Shown here in pieces: positions 1 to 8,742 of a stretch of 64,000 nucleotides of DNA. Made by a program: the position numbers and the translations under genes. Under the pieces are notes generated by a model. It ran no database searches. It worked only from the letters and a program-made list of their open reading frames with translations, and was not told the origin of the DNA. How positions within the stretch are numbered: the stretch's first letter is position 1; each line of letters opens with the position of its first letter. Source of the stretch: Frankia sp. RB7 (GTDB lineage Bacteria > Pseudomonadota > Alphaproteobacteria > Rhizobiales > Xanthobacteraceae); the NCBI GenBank assembly GCA_030403585.1, contig JAUEPE010000018.1, forward strand, positions 1-64,000, written 5' to 3'.

Positions 1-1
1 A

Positions 2-106
2 CAGCACGTTCAGCGTCTCAACGATACTCCACGCAAATGCCTGGACTTCAAGACGCCCGCCGAGGCATTCTCCGAACTTAGATCAATCGTTGCACTTCAA
101 ACGTGA
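2..106 (+). mobile_element. 3' end of an IS30-family-like transposase gene (partial, cut by window edge)
   Basis: Reading from base 2 gives 34 codons and a TGA at 104–106. The peptide contains LNDTPRKCLDFKTPAEAF, which matches the conserved C-terminal motif of IS30-type transposases (LNxRPRKxLGFxTPxEVF), and ends in VALQT. IS30 transposases are DDE enzymes of about 330–390 residues, so only the last tenth is visible. I cannot tell whether the gene is complete upstream of the window. The element sits just downstream of the convergent ugd stop codon. The family call rests on one motif. Confidence 0.7.
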
Positions 107-112
107 ATCCAT

Positions 113-129
113 CCCCCGCCTTCGCGGGG
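113..129. repeat. Short palindrome of the C-CGCC-TTCG-GCGG type
   Basis: A hairpin-forming sequence (CCCCGC, short loop, GCGGGG) followed by atgacaatc. Related palindromes with a CCTTCG centre occur at 7821–7844 and 15991–16013, so this looks like a dispersed intergenic repeat. It lies between the transposase remnant and the 3' end of ugd and could act as a terminator for either. Confidence 0.45.
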
Positions 130-150
130 TATGACAATCATATGTAGCTA

Positions 151-1467
151 TCAGCCCCGCACGGATGGCCGACCGATGCTCTCATAAGTGAAGCCGGCGG
201 CGGCCATGTCTTCAGGGCTGAAGATATTGCGGAGGTCGACGACGACCGCTTGCGCCATGACGCTCTTCAGCCGGTCGAGATCGAGCCCGCGGAACTGCAC
301 CCATTCGGTGACAACGACGAGCGCATCGGCACCTTCCGCGCAGGAATAGGCGTCTTCGCAATAGGTGATGCTGGGCAGCTCGCTTTTGGCCTGCTGCATG
401 CCGACGGGATCGAACGCCTTCACCTTCGCGCCCATGTCGAGGAGGCCGGTGACCAGCGGAATCGACGGCGCATCGCGCATGTCGTCGGTGTCGGGCTTGA
501 AGGTGAGGCCGAGCACGGCGATGGTCTTGCCGCGCAGCGAGCCGCCGAGCGCCTGACTTACTTTCCGCGCCATCGCACGCTTGCGGTTCTCGTTGACCGC
601 CAGCACGGATTCGACGATGCGCAAGCTCACATCGTAATCCTGCGCGATCTTAATCAGCGCCTTGGTGTCCTTCGGGAAGCAGGAGCCGCCGAAGCCGGGA
701 CCGGCATGCAGGAACTTGGTGCCGATGCGATTGTCCAGGCCAATGCCGCGCGCGACTTCCTGGACATTGGCGCCGACCTTTTCGGAGAGGTCCGCGATCT
801 CGTTGATGAAGGTGATCTTGGTCGCGAGGAAGGCGTTCGCGGCGTATTTGATCATTTCGGCGGTGCGGCGCTCCGTGAACATCAAGGGCGCCTGGTTCAG
901 CGACAGCGGGCGGTAGACGTCGCCCATCACCTTGCGGCCGCGCTCGTCGGAGGTGCCGACCACGACGCGGTCGGGAAACTTGAAATCGCGGATCGCCGCG
1001 CCCTCGCGCAGGAATTCGGGGTTCGAGGCGACGACGACGTCGGCCTTGGGATTGGCCTCGCGGATGATGCGCTCGACCTCGTCACCGGTGCCGACCGGCA
1101 CGGTCGACTTCGTCACCACGACGGTGAAACCGGACAGCGACTGCGCGATCTCTTTCGCGGCAGCGTAGACGTAGGAGAGATCGGCGTGACCATCACCACG
1201 ACGCGACGGGGTGCCGACCGCGATAAACACCGCATCGGCGTCCGCCACCGGTGCGGACAGATCGGTGGTGAAGCTCAGGCGTTTGGCCTTGACGTTGGTC
1301 GCAACCAGTTCGTCGAGACCCGGCTCATAGATCGGGATCTCGCCCCGATGCAGGCTAGCGATCTTCTTCTCGTCCTTGTCGACGCAGGTGACGTCGTGGC
1401 CGAAATCCGCAAAGCAGGCGCCGGACACCAGTCCCACATAGCCCGTGCCGATCATCGCGATGCGCAT
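151..1467 (-). CDS. ugd: UDP-glucose 6-dehydrogenase
   Basis: Oxidises UDP-glucose to UDP-glucuronate with two NAD+, supplying uronic acid for exopolysaccharide and lipopolysaccharide. The 438-residue length is normal for the bacterial enzyme. The N-terminal Rossmann motif GTGYVGL (residues 7–13) binds NAD. VVTKSTVPVGTG near 118 and NPEFLREG near 149 are family signatures. The catalytic cysteine is C263 in GFGGSCFPKDTKAL, followed by the C-terminal UDP-binding domain (GLTFKPDTDDMRDAPS). The ATG at 1467 gives the dinucleotide fold right at the N-terminus, which supports it. The gene is alone on its strand, divergent from an acyltransferase and adjacent to a transposase end. Confidence 0.96.
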   Translation of the reverse strand: MRIAMIGTGYVGLVSGACFADFGHDVTCVDKDEKKIASLHRGEIPIYEPGLDELVATNVKAKRLSFTTDLSAPVADADAVFIAVGTPSRRGDGHADLSYVYAAAKEIAQSLSGFTVVVTKSTVPVGTGDEVERIIREANPKADVVVASNPEFLREGAAIRDFKFPDRVVVGTSDERGRKVMGDVYRPLSLNQAPLMFTERRTAEMIKYAANAFLATKITFINEIADLSEKVGANVQEVARGIGLDNRIGTKFLHAGPGFGGSCFPKDTKALIKIAQDYDVSLRIVESVLAVNENRKRAMARKVSQALGGSLRGKTIAVLGLTFKPDTDDMRDAPSIPLVTGLLDMGAKVKAFDPVGMQQAKSELPSITYCEDAYSCAEGADALVVVTEWVQFRGLDLDRLKSVMAQAVVVDLRNIFSPEDMAAAGFTYESIGRPSVRG

Positions 1468-1660
1468 GAAAATCCCTGCTCTGGCTTGGTTAACGAAACC
1501 CCAATGCGGGGCGGTTTAGCACTTTCCTCGAGGGAGAGAACAGTCCGCACACAAAAACCGGCACGCAAATTGTACCGGTAAAGAAATCGTAAACCGCAAG
1601 GCCCCACACTGCCCCACGCCCGGACAGAGCCGGACGGAACTCGGTTCGAACAGGGACACC

Positions 1661-2728
1661 ATGACACCATCCGGCACAATCGCCGCGAACGGGCGGCTTC
1701 AGGCCCCGGCCGCCGCGCGTGTCGATTGGGTCGACTATTCCAAGGGCATCTGCATCGTCATGGTCGTGATGATGCATTCGGTGCTGGGGGTCGAGCTCGC
1801 CGCCGGCGAGACTGGTTTCATGCATGTCCTGGTGGCCTTCGCAAAGCCGTTCCGGATGCCGGACTTCTTCCTGATTTCGGGCCTGTTCCTGCCACTGGTG
1901 ATCAATCGGGACTGGCGAACCTATCTCGACCGCAAGGTGGTGCATTTCGCTTATTTTTATGTCGTCTGGGTGACAATCCAGTTCGGCTTCAAGGCGCCTG
2001 CTTTCGCAGCCGAAACCAGCTGGCGCGACGCAGGCCTGCTCTATCTCGAATCCTTCATCGAGCCGTTCGGGACGCTCTGGTTCATCTACCTGCTGCCGAT
2101 CTTCTTCGTCGTCACAAAACTGACACGACGAATCCCTGCACCGGCGATCTGGCTCGTGGCGGCCGCGCTGGAGACGGCACGCATCGCAACCGGCTGGACT
2201 GCGATCGACGAGTTCTGTGCGCGCTTCGTCTATTTCTATTCGGGCTATCTGTTCGCGCCTTACGTGTTCGCCCTGTCGGACCGCGCGCGCAGCCATCCAG
2301 CACTCGCGCTCGCAGCGCTTGCGACATGGGCGCTGGTGAATGCCGGCCTCGTCGCGCTCGGCGCCAGCGAATGGAAGATCGTGTCGCTCGTGCTCGGCTT
2401 CGCCGGCGCTTGCGCCATCATCACGTTCGGCACGCTGCTGGCGCGCGCGCATTGGTGCAATTTCCTGCGCTTCTGCGGCGAGCATTCGATCGTGATCTAT
2501 CTCGCCTTCTTCCTGCCGATGGCCGCGACGCGCACGTTACTCCTGCACACCGGCATCATCTCCGACATCGGCACGGTGTCGCTGATCGTCACCATCGTCG
2601 GCGTGCTGGGATCGCTGGCGATCTGGCGCGCCGCGCTGCGGCTGCACGCAGGCTTCCTGTTCGAGCGGCCAGAGACATTCTGGATCGCGCCGAAGAAGTC
2701 GGGCGTGCGGTTGCAGGCTGCGGAATAG
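1661..2728 (+). CDS. Acyltransferase family 3 membrane protein (OafA/YrhL type)
   Basis: A 355-residue polytopic inner-membrane protein with about ten hydrophobic segments. Near residue 24 it has VDWVDYSKGICIVMVVMMHS, the typical start of acyltransferase-3 proteins (R/DWxDxxKGxxIxxVVxxH), and FFLISGLFLP follows near residue 68. Family members move acetyl, succinyl or other acyl groups onto cell-surface polysaccharides, Nod factors or lipids. The substrate cannot be read from sequence. The neighbouring ugd supplies a sugar precursor, so surface polysaccharide modification is a reasonable inference. The two genes are divergent with 193 bases between them. Confidence 0.85.
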   Translation: MTPSGTIAANGRLQAPAAARVDWVDYSKGICIVMVVMMHSVLGVELAAGETGFMHVLVAFAKPFRMPDFFLISGLFLPLVINRDWRTYLDRKVVHFAYFYVVWVTIQFGFKAPAFAAETSWRDAGLLYLESFIEPFGTLWFIYLLPIFFVVTKLTRRIPAPAIWLVAAALETARIATGWTAIDEFCARFVYFYSGYLFAPYVFALSDRARSHPALALAALATWALVNAGLVALGASEWKIVSLVLGFAGACAIITFGTLLARAHWCNFLRFCGEHSIVIYLAFFLPMAATRTLLLHTGIISDIGTVSLIVTIVGVLGSLAIWRAALRLHAGFLFERPETFWIAPKKSGVRLQAAE

Positions 2729-2733
2729 GTCGA

Positions 2734-3705
2734 TCAGGGCAACAAATAGAGAGCCCCGGTGGTGCGCCCGGCCTCGAGGTCGGCCTGCGCCCGCGCTGCA
2801 TCACGCAAGCTGTAGGCATGGACAGTCGACCGCAAGATACCATCCGTCAGCGCCGCGATCACGCGCTCGGCCGCATACCGGTATTCAGCGGCATCGTTGA
2901 CGTAGGCCATGACACTTGGCCGCGCCAACATCAGGCTGCGACGTGGCCCGAGGTCGTTGACATCGATTGGCGGGATCGGACCGCCGGACTGGCCGATGCT
3001 GGCCACCACGCCGAACGGCCTCACGCAGCCCAGCGTCCTTTGCAAGGTTGTTCCTCCAATTCCGTCATAGGCAACGTCGACCCCAGCCCCACCGGTGATA
3101 TCCGCAACTGCAGACGCGAAATCGGCATCCCGCCCGACGATGACGTGACGCGCACCGGCGTCTCGGGCGATTTCGACTTTCGTCTGCGATCCCACCGTCC
3201 CGATCACCACGGCACCACGTGCACTGGCCCAGCGGGTCAGCAATTGACCGAGCCCGCCCGCTGCGCTGTGGACGAGAACCGTTGTGCCGCGACCGACAGG
3301 AAATACACGATCGAGCAGCATGTGCGCCGTGATCCCCTTGACGAACGTTGCGGCCACCGCTTCGTCGGCGACAGCGTCGGGCAGCTTAATACAACGCCAA
3401 GCCGGCAGATTGCGTTCGGATGCGTAGGCGCCGACCGGCGCTCCCGCGTAAGCGACGCGGGCGCCGACCTTGAGACCCGTTACATCCTCGCCGAGCGCCG
3501 CGACAACTCCGACCGCCTCGACACCGGGAATGGCTTCGGGTGGAAGCGCGTAGAGGCCCATACGCTGATAGATGTCGATGAAGTTGACGCCGATCGCGGT
3601 CTGCCGGAGCTGGACCTCGCCGCGCCCCGGCGGTGCCAGATCGACCGTTGCCGGTTCGAGCTGCTCCACGCTTCCCGGCGCCTTCAACCTGATGATCTCG
3701 GCCAT
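2734..3705 (-). CDS. Quinone oxidoreductase-like zinc-independent dehydrogenase (MDR family)
   Basis: A 323-residue medium-chain reductase of the QOR (zeta-crystallin) branch. The N-terminal GroES-like domain contains IGVNFIDIYQRMGLY, the QOR signature region. The NADPH fold carries HSAAGGLGQLLTRWA near residue 150. Zinc-ligand cysteines of alcohol dehydrogenases are absent. It would reduce quinones or enones with NADPH in the cytosol. It is divergent from the LysR gene at 3802 with 96 bases between, the usual arrangement for a LysR-controlled target. It is convergent with the acyltransferase (5-base gap). Confidence 0.9.
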   Translation of the reverse strand: MAEIIRLKAPGSVEQLEPATVDLAPPGRGEVQLRQTAIGVNFIDIYQRMGLYALPPEAIPGVEAVGVVAALGEDVTGLKVGARVAYAGAPVGAYASERNLPAWRCIKLPDAVADEAVAATFVKGITAHMLLDRVFPVGRGTTVLVHSAAGGLGQLLTRWASARGAVVIGTVGSQTKVEIARDAGARHVIVGRDADFASAVADITGGAGVDVAYDGIGGTTLQRTLGCVRPFGVVASIGQSGGPIPPIDVNDLGPRRSLMLARPSVMAYVNDAAEYRYAAERVIAALTDGILRSTVHAYSLRDAARAQADLEAGRTTGALYLLP

Positions 3706-3801
3706 GACCCGTCCCTCTCGCTGCCAAAGAAGGGACTATGGGATCATTCCAAATTCTGCGAAACTGCTCATAAATGAAACTATCTTGTGAGATTTTGAAC
3801 A
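3706..3801. promoter_or_regulatory. Divergent promoter region of quinone oxidoreductase and LysR regulator
   Basis: The 96-base spacer is AT-rich compared with its flanks and sits between two divergent starts. LysR-type proteins usually bind T-N11-A sites in such a spacer. Several sequences fit that loose pattern, so I do not name one site. The location is seen directly; the regulatory role is inferred. Confidence 0.5.
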
Positions 3802-4647
3802 ATGATCGACTGGTCCGATCTGCATCATTTTCTGGCGCTGGCGCGCGAGGGAAGCCTGTCGGCGGCGGCAAGGAGTCTCGGCGTCGACCATGTGACGGTG
3901 GCCCGCCGCGTTGCCGCGCTGGAAACATCCATTTCGCTCAAGCTCGTCGATCGCCGGCCACGCAGTTACGTTCTCACCGAAGACGGCAAGCGGATTGCGG
4001 CGATAGGCGCGCAGATGGAAGAGACCGCGTTCGCGGTGGAGCGCGCGGCACGGGCAGCGAAGCCGGAACTCGACGGAGAGATCTCGATCAGCGCGCCGCC
4101 CTCGCTCGCCAATATCCTGATTGCTCCAAAGCTGATGCAGTTGCGCCGGCGCTATCCGGGCATCCTCATCAAGCTGATCGGCGAGAAGCGAACGGCTTCG
4201 CTCAGCCGCCGTGAGGCCGATCTGGCGCTTCGCCTCTCCCGCCCGACACAGCCCGGGCTGATAGCCCGCAAGATCGGCCATTTCGAGTTCGGCCTTTACG
4301 GCGCGCCATCCTACCTGAAGGAGACGCCACCCTATGCGTTTGCTTTCATCGCTTACGATGCCAGCATGGATGATACTCCGCAGCAGCAATGGCTGACGGA
4401 GATCGCGGGCACCCGCCAGATCGTGCTGCGGACCAATGATCTCGAAAATCAGGCCGCTGCGGCCCGGGCCGGCGTTGGGCTTGCGGCACTGCCGCGGTTT
4501 CTTGGCGACCCCGATCGACGACTCGAGCGTTGCAGCACCGACCGCAAGCCTGTCAGTCGCGAAGTCTGGCTCATCGTCCATAACGACTTGCGTCGAGCGC
4601 CGGCGGTGCGCGCAGTCGCAGGCTTCCTCGAAAGCTGCCTGCGATAA
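3802..4647 (+). CDS. LysR-family transcriptional regulator
   Basis: A 281-residue protein with an N-terminal winged helix (WSDLHHFLALAREGSLSAAARSLGVDHVTVARRVAALE, residues 4–41 in outline), typical of LysR regulators, and a C-terminal periplasmic-binding-like effector domain from about residue 90. It resembles the LysR branch in which the helix reads DHVTVARRVAALE. It probably controls the divergent quinone oxidoreductase and itself. The inducer is unknown. polA follows on the same strand after 102 bases, with no sign of coupling. Confidence 0.93.
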   Translation: MIDWSDLHHFLALAREGSLSAAARSLGVDHVTVARRVAALETSISLKLVDRRPRSYVLTEDGKRIAAIGAQMEETAFAVERAARAAKPELDGEISISAPPSLANILIAPKLMQLRRRYPGILIKLIGEKRTASLSRREADLALRLSRPTQPGLIARKIGHFEFGLYGAPSYLKETPPYAFAFIAYDASMDDTPQQQWLTEIAGTRQIVLRTNDLENQAAAARAGVGLAALPRFLGDPDRRLERCSTDRKPVSREVWLIVHNDLRRAPAVRAVAGFLESCLR

Positions 4648-4749
4648 CTGCGCCGCAAAGCGTGATGCTGCCAGGATTTGCCTGTGCGCGCCTGCAAAAT
4701 CAGGCTGGTGGAGGCTGTCTTTTGCCGCAAAAATTCATACATTGCGGCC

Positions 4750-7700
4750 ATGCCCAAGACATCCCCGAAGACCGACGCCAAAGCCGACACGAAATCCGCT
4801 GCTGCGACAGCTGCTGCCAAACCGGTCGCGGCGAAGGCGGCCGGCAAGGGTGACCACATCTTCCTGGTCGACGGTTCCGGCTACATTTTCCGCGCCTATC
4901 ACGCGCTGCCGCCGCTGAACCGCAAGTCCGACGGGCTCCAGGTCAATGCCGTACTTGGCTTCTGCAATATGCTGTGGAAGCTGCTGCGTGATATGCCCGC
5001 GGACAACCGGCCAACGCATCTGGCGATCGTGTTCGACAAGTCGGAAGTCACGTTCCGCAACAAGATCTACCCCGAGTACAAGGCGCATCGGCCGCCGGCG
5101 CCGGACGATCTGATCCCGCAATTCGCGCTGATCCGCGAGGCCGTGCGCGCCTTCGACCTGCCCTGCCTGGAACAGGGCGGCTTCGAGGCCGACGATCTCA
5201 TCGCGACCTATGCGCGGCAGGCATCCGATCGCGGCGCCCACACGACCATCGTGTCCTCCGACAAGGATCTGATGCAGCTCGTGAACGACAAGATCATGAT
5301 GTACGACACCATGAAGGATCGCCGCATCGGCATTCCCGAGGTGATCGAGAAGTTCGGCGTGCCGCCGGAGAAGGTGGTCGAGGTGCAGGCACTGGCCGGC
5401 GATTCCACCGACAACGTGCCTGGTGTCCCCGGCATCGGCATCAAGACCGCGGCGCAACTGATCGTCGAATATGGCGACCTCGAGCAGCTTTTGTTCCGCG
5501 CCACCGAGATCAAGCAACCGAAGCGGCGCGAGGCGCTGATCGAGAATGCCGAGAAGGCGCGGATTTCGCGCAAACTAGTTCTGCTCGATGACAAGGTCGA
5601 GCTCGACGTGCCACTCGACGACCTCGCGGTCCACGAGCCGGACGCGCGAAAACTGGTCGCGTTCCTGAAGGCGATGGAGTTTTCCACGCTGACGCGCCGC
5701 GTCGCCGACTATTCCCAGATCGATCCCGCCAATGTCGATGCTGACGCGAGCAACAGCAGCGGTGCGAGAGGCGGCGACGGCGCGAAGGCAAAATCGTCCG
5801 AGACATCAGGCGATCTCTTCGCAGCTCCTGCGGCCACCGCAAAGGGTGGTGACAAGGGCGACAAATCGGCCAGCCTCAAGGGCGCGCCGATTTCACTCGC
5901 TGCCGCGCGCGAGGAGGCGCTGCGCAAGCTGCCGGTCGACCGGGCCAAATACCAGACGATCAAGACGATCACTGAGCTCAACGGCTTCATCGCGCGCATC
6001 CATGATGCCGGTCATGTCGCGATCGATATCAAGGCCAACTCCATCGATCCGATGCAGGCCGATCTCTGCGGCGTCGCGCTGGCGCTGGCACCGAACGAGG
6101 CCTGCTATGTGCCGTTGGCGCACAAGCAGTCCGGCGGTGACGGCGGCCTGTTCGACGCGGGCCTCGCCGCCGACCAGGTCAAGCACACCGAGGCGATCGA
6201 AGCGCTGCGGCCGGTGCTGGAATCAGCGGGCGTCCTCAAGATCGGCTTCGACGTCAAATTCACCGCCGTCATGCTGGCGCAGCACGGCATCACCTTGCGC
6301 AACACAGACGATGCAAAACTGATCTCCTACGTGCTCGACGCCGGCCGTGGCTCGAATGAGTTGGACTCGCTGTCCGAACGCTGGTTCGGCCACGCCATGC
6401 TGAAGGAGAGCGAGCTGCTCGGCAGCGGCAAGGGCAGGATCACGTTCGACCAGGTGCCGATCGAGAAGGCCGCGCCGTTGTCGGCCGAAGGCGCCGACAT
6501 GGCGCTGCGCGTCTGGCGCGTGCTGAAGCCGCGCCTCGTCGCCGAGCACATGACCGCCGTGTACGAGACGCTGGAGCGGCCGCTGGTGTCGGTGCTCGCG
6601 CGCATGGAGCGGCGCGGCATCTCGATCGACCGTCAGGTGCTGTCGCGCCTCTCTGGCGACTTCGCCCAGACCGCGGCGCGGGTCGAAGCCGAGATCCAGG
6701 AGATCGCGGGCGAGCCGGTCAATGTCGGCAGTCCCAAGCAGATCGGCGACATCCTGTTCGGCAAGATGGGGCTGAGCGGCGGCACCAAGACAAAAACCGG
6801 CGCGTGGTCGACCACCGCACAGGTGCTGGATGATCTTGCCGAGCAAGGCCATGATCTCCCGAAGAAGATTCTGGAGTGGCGCCAGGTCTCCAAGCTGAAA
6901 TCGACCTATACCGACGCGCTGCCGACCTACGTCAATCCGCAGACCCATCGCGTGCATACGACCTACGCGCTGGCCGCGACCACGACAGGCCGGCTGTCGT
7001 CGAACGAGCCGAACTTGCAGAACATCCCGGTCCGGACCGAGGACGGCAGAAAAATCCGCCGCGCCTTCATCGCGACGCCCGGGCACAAGCTGGTCTCCGC
7101 CGACTATTCGCAGATCGAGCTGCGGCTGCTGGCTGAGATCGCCGACATTCCCGTGCTGAAGCAGGCGTTCAAGGACGGCCTCGACATTCACGCGATGACC
7201 GCATCGGAGATGTTCGGCGTGCCGATCAAGGGCATGCCGAGCGAGATCCGCCGCCGTGCCAAGGCGATCAATTTCGGCATCATCTACGGCATCTCGGCGT
7301 TCGGCCTCGCCAACCAGCTCGGCATCGCCCGAGAAGAAGCGTCGGCCTACATCAAGAAGTACTTTGAGCGCTTCCCCGGCATCCGCGCCTATATGGACGA
7401 GACGCGCGACTTCTGTCGGAACCACGGCTACGTCACCACGCTGTTCGGCCGCAAGTGCCACTACCCTGATATCAAGGCCTCCAACGCCTCGGTGCGTGCG
7501 TTCAACGAACGCGCCGCGATCAACGCGCGGCTTCAGGGCACCGCCGCCGACATCATTCGCCGCGCCATGACGCGGGTCGAAGACGCACTGGCCGAGAAGA
7601 AGCTCTCGGCGCAGATGCTGCTCCAGGTGCATGACGAATTGATCTTCGAGGTGCCGGACGCGGAAGTCGAGAAGACGCTTCCCGTCGTGCAGCACGTCAT

Positions 7701-7788
7701 GCAGGACGCGCCGTTCCCGGCCGTGCTGCTGTCGGTGCCGCTGCATGTGGATGCGCGTGCGGCCACGAATTGGGACGAGGCGCACTGA
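4750..7788 (+). CDS. polA: DNA polymerase I
   Basis: Repair and Okazaki-fragment polymerase, 1012 residues. The frame is open upstream to a TTG at 4678, but the ATG at 4750 (MPKTSPKTDAK) is the likely start, leaving an Ala/Lys-rich tail before the 5' nuclease domain that begins HIFLVDGSGYIFRAYHAL. Flap nuclease residues are present (GFEADDLIATYA, SSDKDLMQLV). The polymerase domain is intact: DYSQIELR (motif A), RRAKAINFGIIYG (motif B), QVHDELIFEV (motif C). The central DnaQ-like domain is unusual. Where E. coli has D355-x-E357, this protein has D426-I-K428; the D424 position is T505; the Y497 and D501 positions are L577 and G581. The proofreading exonuclease is therefore probably inactive. 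Confidence 0.97.
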   Translation: MPKTSPKTDAKADTKSAAATAAAKPVAAKAAGKGDHIFLVDGSGYIFRAYHALPPLNRKSDGLQVNAVLGFCNMLWKLLRDMPADNRPTHLAIVFDKSEVTFRNKIYPEYKAHRPPAPDDLIPQFALIREAVRAFDLPCLEQGGFEADDLIATYARQASDRGAHTTIVSSDKDLMQLVNDKIMMYDTMKDRRIGIPEVIEKFGVPPEKVVEVQALAGDSTDNVPGVPGIGIKTAAQLIVEYGDLEQLLFRATEIKQPKRREALIENAEKARISRKLVLLDDKVELDVPLDDLAVHEPDARKLVAFLKAMEFSTLTRRVADYSQIDPANVDADASNSSGARGGDGAKAKSSETSGDLFAAPAATAKGGDKGDKSASLKGAPISLAAAREEALRKLPVDRAKYQTIKTITELNGFIARIHDAGHVAIDIKANSIDPMQADLCGVALALAPNEACYVPLAHKQSGGDGGLFDAGLAADQVKHTEAIEALRPVLESAGVLKIGFDVKFTAVMLAQHGITLRNTDDAKLISYVLDAGRGSNELDSLSERWFGHAMLKESELLGSGKGRITFDQVPIEKAAPLSAEGADMALRVWRVLKPRLVAEHMTAVYETLERPLVSVLARMERRGISIDRQVLSRLSGDFAQTAARVEAEIQEIAGEPVNVGSPKQIGDILFGKMGLSGGTKTKTGAWSTTAQVLDDLAEQGHDLPKKILEWRQVSKLKSTYTDALPTYVNPQTHRVHTTYALAATTTGRLSSNEPNLQNIPVRTEDGRKIRRAFIATPGHKLVSADYSQIELRLLAEIADIPVLKQAFKDGLDIHAMTASEMFGVPIKGMPSEIRRRAKAINFGIIYGISAFGLANQLGIAREEASAYIKKYFERFPGIRAYMDETRDFCRNHGYVTTLFGRKCHYPDIKASNASVRAFNERAAINARLQGTAADIIRRAMTRVEDALAEKKLSAQMLLQVHDELIFEVPDAEVEKTLPVVQHVMQDAPFPAVLLSVPLHVDARAATNWDEAH

Positions 7789-7820
7789 AACCTCTTCGCC
7801 GCTTGCGCCACTACGCGATG

Positions 7821-7844
7821 TCGTCCCGGCCTTCGCCGGGACGG
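7821..7844. repeat. Dispersed palindrome (GTCCCGG-CCTTCG-CCGGGAC type)
   Basis: A perfect hairpin with arms gtcccggc/gccgggac lies 32 bases after the polA stop. Near-identical copies lie at 15991–16013, so this is a repeat family. It may double as a terminator or mRNA-stabilising hairpin, although no T-run follows. Confidence 0.65.
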
Positions 7845-7946
7845 CGCTCGAGTGAGACGCAGTTGAATTGTCCTCCGAGCAATTGCGTCATGGCCCTACC
7901 GCGCCACGCATATTAGAACGCGTGCATCTCCCGCACCGGTTCGCTC

Positions 7947-8582
7947 ATGCCCCACACCTCCGCCCTGCTCGGCTTCGCCCTCGTCTGCCTCGGTCTCGTG
8001 CTCACGCCCGGGCCGAACATGATCTATCTGATCTCGCGCTCGATCACGCAGGGGCCGGCGGCCGGCATCGTCTCGCTCGGCGGCGTCGCGCTCGGTTTCG
8101 TGTTCTACATGCTGTGCGCGGCGTTCGGCATCACCGCGCTGCTGCTCGCCATTCCCTTCGCCTATGACGCGCTGCGCTTTGCCGGTGCCGGCTATATGCT
8201 GTGGCTCGCCTGGCAGGCCGTAAAGCCGGGTGGACGTTCGCCATTCCAGGTGAAGAAGCTCGCAATCGACAGCCCGCGCAAATTATTTGCGATGGGCCTC
8301 GTCACCAATTTGCTCAATCCGAAGATCGCGATGCTGTACCTGGCGCTGCTGCCGCAGTTCATCGATCCTGCGGCCGGCAGCGTGCTGACGCAGTCGGTGG
8401 TGCTGGGCGCGATCCAGATCGCGCTCAGCGTCAGCGTCAATGCGATGATCGCGCTCGGAGCCGGATCGATCGCGCTGTTCCTGGCGAGCCGGCCAAGCTG
8501 GATGCTGGTGCAGCGTTGGCTGATGGGCACGGTGCTCGCCGGGCTTGCGGTCAGGATGGCGGTCGAGGCGCGGAAGGTGTGA
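7947..8582 (+). CDS. LysE/RhtB-family amino-acid exporter
   Basis: A 211-residue inner-membrane protein with about six hydrophobic helices. The N-terminal LTPGPNMIYLISRSITQGPAAGIVSLGG is the LysE/RhtB signature (TPGPNxxxxxxxxxxxGxxAG). NLLNPKIAMLYLALLPQF near residue 117 is the second conserved block. The family exports amino acids such as lysine, homoserine, threonine or leucine; the substrate here is unknown. It is convergent with the GST gene, with a repeat-filled spacer between. Confidence 0.92.
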   Translation: MPHTSALLGFALVCLGLVLTPGPNMIYLISRSITQGPAAGIVSLGGVALGFVFYMLCAAFGITALLLAIPFAYDALRFAGAGYMLWLAWQAVKPGGRSPFQVKKLAIDSPRKLFAMGLVTNLLNPKIAMLYLALLPQFIDPAAGSVLTQSVVLGAIQIALSVSVNAMIALGAGSIALFLASRPSWMLVQRWLMGTVLAGLAVRMAVEARKV

Positions 8583-8590
8583 GGCGCTCT

Positions 8591-8740
8591 TCCTTAACCT
8601 CTCCCCGCTTGCGGGGAGAGGTCGGATCGCCTTTGCGATCCGGGTGAGGGGGTACAGGTCTCACTACCATCTCATGCGCGGAGAGAGGCCCATCACCCCA
8701 CCCCTCTCCCCGTAAGAACGGGGCGAGGGAGAAGAGGAAA
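8591..8740. repeat. Intergenic inverted-repeat element between convergent genes
   Basis: This spacer holds a palindrome around cctctccccgcttgcggggag (8600–8622), a second small palindrome (cggatcgcctttgcgatccg), and near its end an inverted partner (caccccacccctctccccg). This is the look of the common Bradyrhizobium/Rhizobiales palindromic intergenic repeats. A relative lies at 31079–31190. It may terminate both convergent genes. Confidence 0.7.
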
Positions 8741-8742
8741 CC

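Noticed and set aside
250..1581. Plus-strand open frame (443 codons) opposite ugd
   Set aside because: Antisense to a complete UDP-glucose dehydrogenase.
6223..7785. Minus-strand open frame (520 codons) opposite polA
   Set aside because: Antisense mirror of the polymerase domain, no domain or ribosome-binding support.
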